The notes below the pieces were generated by a model. It was not told where the DNA came from. It was given only the letters and a program-made list of their open reading frames with translations, and did not search any database. From positions 1 to 5,501 of the forward strand of contig SKZM01000110.1 of assembly GCA_007127385.1 (NCBI GenBank): a DNA stretch of 5,501 nucleotides. The letters run 5' to 3'. This DNA comes from Methanosalsum sp. (GTDB lineage: Archaea > Halobacteriota > Methanosarcinia > Methanosarcinales > Methanosarcinaceae). Position numbers and translations under genes: made by a program. Positions 1 through 5,123 of the stretch are shown piece by piece; the first letter of the stretch is position 1, and each line of letters starts with the position of its first letter.

Positions 1-884
1 AGCATTCCGGATGTTGTAACTATTACCGATGGGTCCTTTGGTATTCTTGCTCTTTTATGTGGTTTAACAACAGAAGCATTTTTAAATGCTTTCTTTAAAT
101 GTACCGGGTTTTTTACATATTCCTGATGTTTCATTATAATTTTATAGGCGTCAATTCCCATCCCATCCACATATGCATTAATATTGTGGGCATCAAGCAT
201 CATCAGTATCTCCTGAGTTCTTCCTATGGCAAACACAGGAATGATCACATTTCCTCCAATATCAAGTGTTTCCTGTACCGATTCTATAAATGCTGATTCC
301 GTATCTTTTCTGGAAGGATGATTCTCGCCGTAATAGGTACTTTCAATGATAAGAGTATCCGCATCCGGGAACTGGTCTGCACCTGTCACAAGTCTTGTAT
401 CAAGAGTATTTATATCTCCTGTGTAGAAAAGAGATTCGTTATCAGGTGAATTAAGATATACTGAAGCAGAGCCTGGTATATGACCTGCATTATAAAATGT
501 TGACGTGTATCCTGAAGCACTGAATTCAACATCAAAGTCAACCTTTTTTACTGAATTCATAAATATTCTCAAATCTTCCCTGTCAAAGGGTGGATAATAT
601 CCCATGGATTCAGCGATTTTAATTGTATCTCGTGCAAGAAGGTTTGAAAAAGACAGTGTAGGTGGTGTCATGAATATGTCCGGATATATGTCGATCAGTG
701 ATGGTACTGCTCCACAATGATCCAGATGACCATGAGATATTAGAACTGACCTGGGATGAAGGTCATTTAATGGATACTGGAAACTGTCCCCTGGGTTTAG
801 ACCATAATCTATCAGTATTTCTTCATTTACAAGAAGTGCCGATCGTCCTACTTCCCGGCATCCGCCTTTGAACTGTAATAACAC
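1..884 (-). CDS. beta-CASP metallo-beta-lactamase-fold RNase, archaeal CPSF2-like (partial, C-terminus beyond window)
   Basis: Translating the minus strand from GTG 884-882 gives an open frame of 294 codons that runs off the left edge. It shows the metallo-beta-lactamase zinc motifs in order: HGHLDH at residues 51-56 (H51, H53, D55, H56), GHIPGSAS with H135, and TGD with D157. After these come the beta-CASP acidic residue E181 in IESTYYG, the segment PVFAIGRTQE (about 216-225), and TTSGM at the edge. This combination defines beta-CASP ribonucleases (CPSF73, RNase J, archaeal aCPSF). No KH domains precede the fold, so it resembles the short KH-less aCPSF2 class of roughly 420 residues, which would leave about the last third missing. 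Such enzymes cut or degrade RNA in the cytoplasm. GTG was chosen because an in-frame TGA lies two codons upstream and the fold begins at once. An imperfect Shine-Dalgarno, AGGATGA, precedes it. It starts 17 bases after topA stops and is probably co-transcribed. RNase J-like 5' exonuclease activity cannot be excluded. Confidence 0.9.
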   Translation of the reverse strand, partial: MLLQFKGGCREVGRSALLVNEEILIDYGLNPGDSFQYPLNDLHPRSVLISHGHLDHCGAVPSLIDIYPDIFMTPPTLSFSNLLARDTIKIAESMGYYPPFDREDLRIFMNSVKKVDFDVEFSASGYTSTFYNAGHIPGSASVYLNSPDNESLFYTGDINTLDTRLVTGADQFPDADTLIIESTYYGENHPSRKDTESAFIESVQETLDIGGNVIIPVFAIGRTQEILMMLDAHNINAYVDGMGIDAYKIIMKHQEYVKNPVHLKKAFKNASVVKPHKRARIPKDPSVIVTTSGM

Positions 885-901
885 AATCTGTCATCCTGTA
901 T

Positions 902-3190
902 CTAATTTTGTCTATCGGGAACTGCAATTTTCTGCCAGTTCTTAATTTTCTTTACGGAAATATTGGTTTTTTTGGATATTTCCGTTGCATCTGCATTTAG
1001 TAGGTCTCCTATTTTCACTATTCCAGCTTCATCCAGCTTTTCTGCTGTAACCTTACCAATACCGGAAATTTCTGTTACTTTATCCGAGCTTTTTTTACTG
1101 GGCGGGACATTTTTTTTGTAATCATTTTTGCTGCTGCCTTTATCCTTATTCTCCTGATTCTCGTTATTCTGTGACTTCTGCCATTCAAGGAAATTGCACT
1201 GAGGGCATCCAAGATTCCAGGGTCTTCTCCCTTTTGAAATTATTCTCACATGATATAATCCATGTTCATCACATGATTTGTCTGTTACAATTATCTGTCC
1301 GCTTTTTGGAAGAGGAAGTGAAAATGTACAATCAGGATAGTTAGTGCAACCTATAAAACGTGATCCTCTCCTTGATCGCCTGATTGACAGCTTGGAATTA
1401 CATTCTGGACACGACCCCACAATCTTATCTTCTCTAAGGCCGGCTCTGAGAGATTCAGCTATTTTGTCCTGGTATTTTTCAAATTCAGTAAATATAGACT
1501 GCAGCATCTCTCTTGATTCATCAATTACATTATCTTCAGTAATTTCACCTTCTGCAATTTTATCCATATCCTGTTCCAGTTTGCTGGTCATATCAGGCTT
1601 TGTGATTGTTGGAGCATACTTTTCCAGTGTTTCAATGACCGCATATGCTGTTTTTGTTGGGATAAGGGGACTTCCGTGAACATATGTCCTTGAATATAAT
1701 TTACTGATGGTTTCATGCCGGGTAGCTTTTGTTCCCAGTCCCAGTTCTTCCATTAAACGTATTAGCCTCCCCTGCCCATATCTTCCAGGAGGTTTTGTTT
1801 CCTTATCCACCATATCAATATTTTTAACAATAAGTTTGTCTTTTTCTTCCATTTGAGGAAGCAATCTGTCCTCTGGAGCATTATATGGATAATACCATCT
1901 CCAGCCGGCACTTACAAGTCTGGCACCACTGGATTTGAATTCCTCTTCATTTATTTCAAATTTGATACGCATGGTTTCCCAGCGAGCAGGTTCTGCAAAT
2001 GTTGCAAAAAACCTTCTGACCACCAGTTCGTATAATTTCCATTCCTGCTCATTAAGCTCTGACTTTTTAGCATATGAAGCCGGGTATATTGGTGGATGAT
2101 CAGTAGATTCCTTTTTACCACGGGTTGGAATCAACTCCTTCTTTTTAAGAAGTTCGTTGGCGTACTCTTTAAATATTCCTGAGGTAAATATTTCTATCTG
2201 TGCCCTAAGATCCAGAGAAGCAGGATAAACAGTATTATCAGTTCTTGGATATGAAATATAACCATTGGTATAAAGAGACTCGGCGATACGCATTGCATTA
2301 GAGGCTGTAAATCCTATTGAGCTGGCTGCACTGATCAACTCTGTTGTATTGAATGGAGTTGGAGGTTTATCGGTTTTGCTGGATTTGCGTATATGGGATA
2401 CAATTGCTTCTCTGGTATTATTGACTTTTTCCATTACGGTATCTGCTTCGTCTTTATCCCAGAACCTTCCCTTTGAATGACTGGCCAAGACTTCATTTCT
2501 ATTTTTATCTTCCAGCAGCGCATCTATTTCCCAGTATGGCTTTGGAACAAAATCGTCCCTCTCCTTTTCTCTATCTACAATTATGGCAAGTGTGGGTGAC
2601 TGAACTCTTCCAACAGACAGGAACATATTTCCAAGTCTGCCGGAAACAAGTGATAGGTATCTGGTAAGCGATGCTCCCCATACAAGGTCTATGACCTGTC
2701 TTGAATGTCCTGCTGCAGCAAGATTGAAATCAATTGAGACCGGATTTGAAAACGAGTCGTTTATTTCTTTTGGAGTAATTGCACTATACCTGACACGGTC
2801 AAATTTAAGATTCGGATTTGCTTTTTTGAGTATATTTAATGCTTCAACACCAATCAACTCACCTTCACGATCATAATCAGTACCAATTGTTACATGTGTT
2901 GCTTTCTTAGCCATTTTCTTAAGAACAGAAACAATTTTTGAATGGGTCGCAACTGTAACTATTTCAGCATCAATCAATTCCCGGGACTCAACCTTTTGCC
3001 AGTTTTTATATTGCGGAGGGAAATCAACTGTAACAATATGTCCACTCAATCCGATAACAACAGTTTCTTCTTCATTTTTGAATTGGTAGGTATCCACACC
3101 ATTAACTCTCGACTGTTTGGGTTTTTTTGGTGCAAGTATTGAGGCAATCCTTTTTGCAGCAATGTTCTTTTCCGCAATAATAAGATGCAT
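902..3190 (-). CDS. topA: DNA topoisomerase I (type IA), archaeal, with two zinc-finger motifs and C-terminal HhH domain
   Basis: The 762-residue product relaxes negatively supercoiled DNA by cutting one strand through a 5'-phosphotyrosine. The N-terminal Toprim domain has the AEK motif (E7) and DYDREGE at 105-111 (acidic D105, D107, E109), which binds Mg2+. The active-site tyrosine is Y314 in YISYPRTD, with R316 beside it. DHPPIYP with H365 matches the conserved histidine region of the family, and GTKATRHETI (486-495) belongs to domain I/IV. Two C-terminal zinc-binding motifs follow: C594/C597/C615/C621 in classic topo-IA finger spacing, and C640/H643/C662/C665. A polar linker rich in Q, N, K and S (about 670-704) joins these to a helix-hairpin-helix DNA-binding module at 705-756 (SGIGKVTAEKL). 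No reverse-gyrase helicase is present. The ATG at 3190 has GGAG six bases upstream. It is the first gene of a probable topA/beta-CASP transcript, with a TATA-like box just upstream. Confidence 0.97.
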   Translation of the reverse strand: MHLIIAEKNIAAKRIASILAPKKPKQSRVNGVDTYQFKNEEETVVIGLSGHIVTVDFPPQYKNWQKVESRELIDAEIVTVATHSKIVSVLKKMAKKATHVTIGTDYDREGELIGVEALNILKKANPNLKFDRVRYSAITPKEINDSFSNPVSIDFNLAAAGHSRQVIDLVWGASLTRYLSLVSGRLGNMFLSVGRVQSPTLAIIVDREKERDDFVPKPYWEIDALLEDKNRNEVLASHSKGRFWDKDEADTVMEKVNNTREAIVSHIRKSSKTDKPPTPFNTTELISAASSIGFTASNAMRIAESLYTNGYISYPRTDNTVYPASLDLRAQIEIFTSGIFKEYANELLKKKELIPTRGKKESTDHPPIYPASYAKKSELNEQEWKLYELVVRRFFATFAEPARWETMRIKFEINEEEFKSSGARLVSAGWRWYYPYNAPEDRLLPQMEEKDKLIVKNIDMVDKETKPPGRYGQGRLIRLMEELGLGTKATRHETISKLYSRTYVHGSPLIPTKTAYAVIETLEKYAPTITKPDMTSKLEQDMDKIAEGEITEDNVIDESREMLQSIFTEFEKYQDKIAESLRAGLREDKIVGSCPECNSKLSIRRSRRGSRFIGCTNYPDCTFSLPLPKSGQIIVTDKSCDEHGLYHVRIISKGRRPWNLGCPQCNFLEWQKSQNNENQENKDKGSSKNDYKKNVPPSKKSSDKVTEISGIGKVTAEKLDEAGIVKIGDLLNADATEISKKTNISVKKIKNWQKIAVPDRQN

Positions 3191-3196
3191 TGATAG

Positions 3197-3200
3197 CTCC
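3197..3200 (-). promoter_or_regulatory. Shine-Dalgarno site of topA
   Basis: The minus strand reads GGAG followed by six bases (CTATCA) and then the topA ATG. This is a normal archaeal ribosome-binding site, and it supports the start at 3190. Confidence 0.75.
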
Positions 3201-3226
3201 GTTAGTTTCTTGTTTGAATCAACTTA

Positions 3227-3235
3227 TTTATATAA
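3227..3235 (-). promoter_or_regulatory. TATA box of the topA transcript (predicted)
   Basis: The minus strand reads TTATATAAA, a strong match to the archaeal TATA element. A start site about 25 bases downstream would fall near 3203-3206. That leaves a leader of roughly 13-16 bases, just enough to hold the GGAG site at 3197-3200. The spacing fits well, but the start site is inferred. Confidence 0.65.
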
Positions 3236-3239
3236 TATA

Positions 3240-3277
3240 GTTCAACCCTTCGTCAGGCTAAACTTTAGTTGTTGAAC
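3240..3277. repeat. Inverted repeat GTTCAAC/GTTGAAC next to the topA TATA box
   Basis: Seven-base arms, GTTCAAC at 3240-3246 and GTTGAAC at 3271-3277, are perfect inverses separated by 24 bases. A second inverted repeat lies inside them: CTAAA (3258-3262), C, TTTAG (3264-3268). The element lies just upstream of the topA TATA box, where a transcription regulator could bind. A related TTGAATCAA palindrome at 3214-3222 lies on the other side of the box. No known regulator is recognised, and short repeats in AT-rich DNA can arise by chance. Confidence 0.35.
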
Positions 3278-3373
3278 ACATTTTCTATAATAAAAGGTTT
3301 TGGGTCGCATTAAATAAACTTTTGTACATTCCATCAATCTGAAATCCTTGTCTAAATTTTAGTCTTAAGAAAG

Positions 3374-3391
3374 GTAGTCTGAAAGTACTAC
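3374..3391. repeat. Inverted repeat GTAGT/ACTAC upstream of the plus-strand TATA box
   Basis: GTAGT at 3374-3378 and ACTAC at 3387-3391 are perfect inverses around an eight-base spacer. The element ends six bases before the TATA-like box at 3398, so a bound protein would touch the BRE/TFB region. It is a possible operator for the CoA-binding-like gene. The arms are short and chance is a real alternative. Confidence 0.3.
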
Positions 3392-3397
3392 GGTTCA

Positions 3398-3405
3398 TTT
3401 ATAAG
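3398..3405 (+). promoter_or_regulatory. TATA-like box for the gene at 3468 (predicted)
   Basis: TTTATAAG resembles the archaeal TATA consensus. A start about 25 bases downstream, near 3428, would give a leader of about 40 bases that includes the Shine-Dalgarno site at 3454-3458. The AT stretch at 3431-3440 is a weaker alternative, because a start from it would exclude that ribosome-binding site. Confidence 0.5.
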
Positions 3406-3453
3406 TGTCCTCTGACAATATTTTACCACCAATAATTTATCCTCAGTAATCTC

Positions 3454-3458
3454 AGGAG
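3454..3458 (+). promoter_or_regulatory. Shine-Dalgarno site of the CoA-binding-like gene
   Basis: AGGAG lies nine bases before the ATG at 3468, a normal position, and it fixes that start. Confidence 0.75.
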
Positions 3459-3467
3459 TTAAAATAT

Positions 3468-3893
3468 ATGTTAGAAGAAGAAAATTTTCTGGATCAGGAT
3501 ACTTTTATAGTTGTTACTGACAGAACAAAACCTGCTATGAAACTGACAGTTGATGAACTCAAAAAAAGGGGTAAAACAGTATATGTGGCCGATGTTTCAA
3601 AGAATCCGGAGTCTGCTGAAATTACCAGAATCGCAGATATTCCTGAAGGAATTGAAAATGCGATTATAGGACTAAAGGAAACAGACCCTGGATATATAAT
3701 CGAACCTCTAGAGAAAAAAGGGGTGAAAAAAATATGGATTCACTGGAGAACTGATACCGATAAGGTCAAGGAAATGTGCAGAACCTCTGATGTTGAGTGT
3801 ATAATAGGAAAATGTCCGATGATGTACCTTGGGAAAAATTTCAGCATTCATGGAGTACACAGATCTATTGCAAAACTGCTGGGAAAATACTGA
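3468..3893 (+). CDS. CoA_binding_2-type (YccU-like) Rossmann-fold protein, function unknown
   Basis: This 141-residue soluble protein fits the size and pattern of the CoA_binding_2 family of single-domain Rossmann proteins. A first beta strand (TFIVVTD, 12-18) precedes a helix (about 22-34) and a second strand (KTVYVADVS, 36-44). Next comes the family's IPEGIENAIIGL region (58-69), then GVKKIWIHW (85-93), and a final strand leading into GKCPMMYL (114-121). The family is expected to bind CoA or another nucleotide in the cytoplasm, and its cellular role is not established. The glycine-rich GAS loop usual after the first strand is absent and reads TDRTKP instead. The Cys-Pro at 116-117 sits where relatives carry a conserved Cys-containing motif. 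It has its own promoter and Shine-Dalgarno site, diverges from topA, and ends 8 bp from a converging gene. Family assignment is fairly secure; ligand and function are not. Confidence 0.82.
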   Translation: MLEEENFLDQDTFIVVTDRTKPAMKLTVDELKKRGKTVYVADVSKNPESAEITRIADIPEGIENAIIGLKETDPGYIIEPLEKKGVKKIWIHWRTDTDKVKEMCRTSDVECIIGKCPMMYLGKNFSIHGVHRSIAKLLGKY

Positions 3894-3901
3894 AATGAAA
3901 T

Positions 3902-4378
3902 TCAGGATATGTGGTGGTCAGGTCCATGGATACTCTCAAATGCCATTTTCACAGCTTCCTTTGCGGAAGACGCAATCCTAACCCCTTTTATTTTCCACTG
4001 TGAATTGAGTGCTATTACAGGTTTACCAATCTTTAAACCCAGTGCTATTTCAGAAAGTGTGCCATATTCGCCATCGACCGCAATAAGTACATCACTTGAA
4101 TGAGCGATCAATACATTTCGTGCATGTCCCATATTTGTAACTATTACTGTGTCAATATACTCGTTTGCATCCCTGCAACTCTCACCTGGCAATATTCCTA
4201 CAGTCATTCCTCCAGTTATTTTTGCACCCCGGGACGCAGCTTCCATCACCCCTCCAAGTCCTCCGCAGATAAGTATTGCATCCATTTCTGCTACATTCTT
4301 ACCAACTTCCTCAGCTATTCCGGATACTTCAGGACTGCATGTGCCTGCCCCAATGATACCAATATGTGGTTTTTTCAT
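3902..4378 (-). CDS. TIGR00725-family SLOG/LOG-like Rossmann protein
   Basis: This 158-residue protein has the nucleotide-binding fold of the SLOG superfamily, related to LOG cytokinin-riboside hydrolases and DprA. The pattern is HIGIIGAG (5-12), then ICGGLGGVMEAASRGA (37-52) with its phosphate-binding glycines, a strand VTNMGHARN (80-88), and DGEYGTLSEIALGLKIGKPV (102-121). Length and motif order match the TIGR00725 group of archaeal and bacterial hypothetical proteins. The PGGxGTxxE signature of active LOG phosphoribohydrolases is altered to DGEYGTLSE: the GT and E are kept but the PGG is lost. A nucleotide-derived ligand is likely, and lysine decarboxylase activity, a historical misannotation of the superfamily, is not supported. 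A GAGGT site eight bases upstream supports the ATG at 4378. It follows the tsr3 gene by 37 bases on the same strand and is probably co-transcribed with it. Confidence 0.85.
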   Translation of the reverse strand: MKKPHIGIIGAGTCSPEVSGIAEEVGKNVAEMDAILICGGLGGVMEAASRGAKITGGMTVGILPGESCRDANEYIDTVIVTNMGHARNVLIAHSSDVLIAVDGEYGTLSEIALGLKIGKPVIALNSQWKIKGVRIASSAKEAVKMAFESIHGPDHHIS

Positions 4379-4386
4379 TTTTTACA

Positions 4387-4391
4387 ACCTC
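4387..4391 (-). promoter_or_regulatory. Shine-Dalgarno site of the SLOG gene
   Basis: The minus strand reads GAGGT eight bases before the ATG at 4378, a good match to the 16S anti-SD. An own SD inside the 37-base gap fits an internal operon gene. An 11-bp palindrome, TATTCAGAATA (4400-4410), sits just upstream of it. Confidence 0.7.
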
Positions 4392-4415
4392 ATAATGTGT
4401 ATTCAGAATAAAAAC

Positions 4416-4937
4416 TCAAATATATTCTCCCTGTATTCTGATAATTTCAGAGCTGTCTCTGGCGTTTGAATATTCTTCAAGTAGCTGCTTATTAAGATCA
4501 AAGAAGGTCTTTCCCCACTTGAACTTGGAAAGAAGTTCTTCTGCCTGCTCCTTATAATCCAATATATATAGCGCAGCAGCAAATGCTTCTCCAGAGTTTA
4601 GCCTGAATGGTCTTCCGAAATTGACCGGATTTGCTGCTACCAGAAATGGGAGAGCTCTGTGTTGCATTCTTTTTTTCTGCAGGAGGGGAAATATTTCTTC
4701 TACCTTTTCCCATGAACAATCCAGGACAGTAATTCCCTTTGTGATGTTATCCGCAGGAGAGATTGCTTTTTCTGCCATTGGATCAAGTAAAATTGATCCA
4801 GGAGGGATTCTGTTCACATTTTTGAACAAATTTATTAGATCAAAACGGGCAAGTTTTTTCCCGGTACACTTTTTTGGATGACATTGATCTGCATGGTAGA
4901 GATAGAGTTTCAGATACTTCTTGTTTGTAGGCAACAT
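4416..4937 (-). CDS. tsr3: Tsr3-type rRNA aminocarboxypropyltransferase (DUF367)
   Basis: The 173-residue product matches the Tsr3 family throughout. It has [19 protein letters not shown] (14-32; the family's Cys-Pro-Lys-Lys-Cys-Thr block), [14 protein letters not shown] (50-63), VLDCSWEK (71-78), [18 protein letters not shown] (93-110) and [14 protein letters not shown] (113-126), and it ends with [11 protein letters not shown] (139-149). Yeast Tsr3 transfers the 3-amino-3-carboxypropyl group of S-adenosylmethionine to a hypermodified pseudouridine of small-subunit rRNA, using a SPOUT-like fold. The archaeal protein is expected to modify the equivalent 16S position in the cytoplasm. It is compact, as archaeal members are, and lacks the long acidic tail of eukaryotic ones. 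The ATG at 4937 is the first possible one, since an in-frame TGA lies two codons upstream. No Shine-Dalgarno site is present, which suggests a leaderless transcript. The SLOG gene follows by 37 bases. Confidence 0.93.
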   Translation of the reverse strand: MLPTNKKYLKLYLYHADQCHPKKCTGKKLARFDLINLFKNVNRIPPGSILLDPMAEKAISPADNITKGITVLDCSWEKVEEIFPLLQKKRMQHRALPFLVAANPVNFGRPFRLNSGEAFAAALYILDYKEQAEELLSKFKWGKTFFDLNKQLLEEYSNARDSSEIIRIQGEYI

Positions 4938-4961
4938 TGCATATCATTTACATATTCTAGA

Positions 4962-4973
4962 ATTTAATTTTAA
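4962..4973 (-). promoter_or_regulatory. TATA-like box of the tsr3 transcript (predicted)
   Basis: The minus strand reads TTAAAATTAAAT, centred about 30 bases before the tsr3 ATG. Transcription would begin within a few bases of the ATG. This matches the missing Shine-Dalgarno site and points to a leaderless or near-leaderless mRNA. A perfect 10-bp palindrome, ATTCTAGAAT (4954-4963), abuts it on the transcription-start side. Confidence 0.45.
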
Positions 4974-4995
4974 TCTATTGGCAGGACATTTTTGT

Positions 4996-5020
4996 AACTG
5001 AGAAATGGATTCAATCAGTT
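4996..5020. repeat. Inverted repeat AACTGA/TCAGTT in the tsr3-amidotransferase promoter region
   Basis: AACTGA at 4996-5001 and TCAGTT at 5015-5020 are perfect inverses. The interior adds a GAA/TTC pairing, so a nine-pair stem with a two-base bulge is possible. It lies between the two divergent promoters. It has no T-run, so it is not an obvious terminator, and it could be a regulator site or chance. Confidence 0.25.
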
Positions 5021-5042
5021 ATATGGCTTTTTGTCCAATCAT

Positions 5043-5057
5043 TCAGGATGACCCTGA
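5043..5057. repeat. Inverted repeat TCAGG-N5-CCTGA upstream of the amidotransferase gene
   Basis: TCAGG (5043-5047) and CCTGA (5053-5057) are perfect inverses around ATGAC, giving a 15-bp operator-like site about 28 bases upstream of the likely TATA box. It does not match the GGAA-N6-TTCC or GGTA-N6-TACC patterns I associate with the methanogen nitrogen regulator NrpR. Its function is unknown. Confidence 0.3.
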
Positions 5058-5084
5058 TATCTATTGAATAATAATTGCGGTAGC

Positions 5085-5093
5085 AATAAATAG
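5085..5093 (+). promoter_or_regulatory. TATA-like box for the amidotransferase gene (predicted)
   Basis: AATAAATAG lies about 35 bases before the ATG at 5124. A start near 5113-5117 would give a leader of only 7-11 bases. No good Shine-Dalgarno site lies at the usual distance: GGAG at 5097-5100 is 23 bases away. A short, SD-poor leader is therefore likely. The match to consensus is moderate. Confidence 0.4.
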
Positions 5094-5123
5094 TGCGGAG
5101 TAGTTCACAAATATGGTCTGGAT

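Noticed and set aside
99..296. Plus-strand 65-codon open frame
   Set aside because: It is antisense to the well-supported beta-CASP gene, has no SD, and its composition is that of a shadow frame.
872..894. ATG at 894-892 as the start of the beta-CASP gene
   Set aside because: This ATG is in a different frame from the conserved protein. In the correct frame a TGA lies just upstream, leaving GTG 884-882 as the start.
1344..1679. Plus-strand 111-codon open frame inside topA
   Set aside because: The opposite strand encodes the conserved TopA domain junction and zinc finger. No family motif or promoter supports the antisense frame.
3241..3397. Possible small RNA or riboswitch in the topA upstream region
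   Set aside because: Only short AT-rich inverted repeats are visible, with no GC-rich multi-stem structure, kink-turn or known aptamer core. Most of the stretch lies outside both inferred leaders.
4379..4415. T5 run in the tsr3-SLOG gap as a terminator
   Set aside because: A single short T run (GAGTTTTTATTC on the minus strand) in a 37-base gap, followed by a good SD, fits an operon junction better than full termination. Partial termination cannot be excluded.
4100..4469. Overlapping plus-strand frames of about 100 codons opposite the SLOG gene
   Set aside because: They are Ser/Pro/Cys/His-rich shadows of the minus-strand SLOG and tsr3 coding sequence, without SD or recognisable domain.
4621..4881. 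Plus-strand 86-codon open frame opposite tsr3
   Set aside because: It is fully antisense to conserved Tsr3 motifs and has no independent support.
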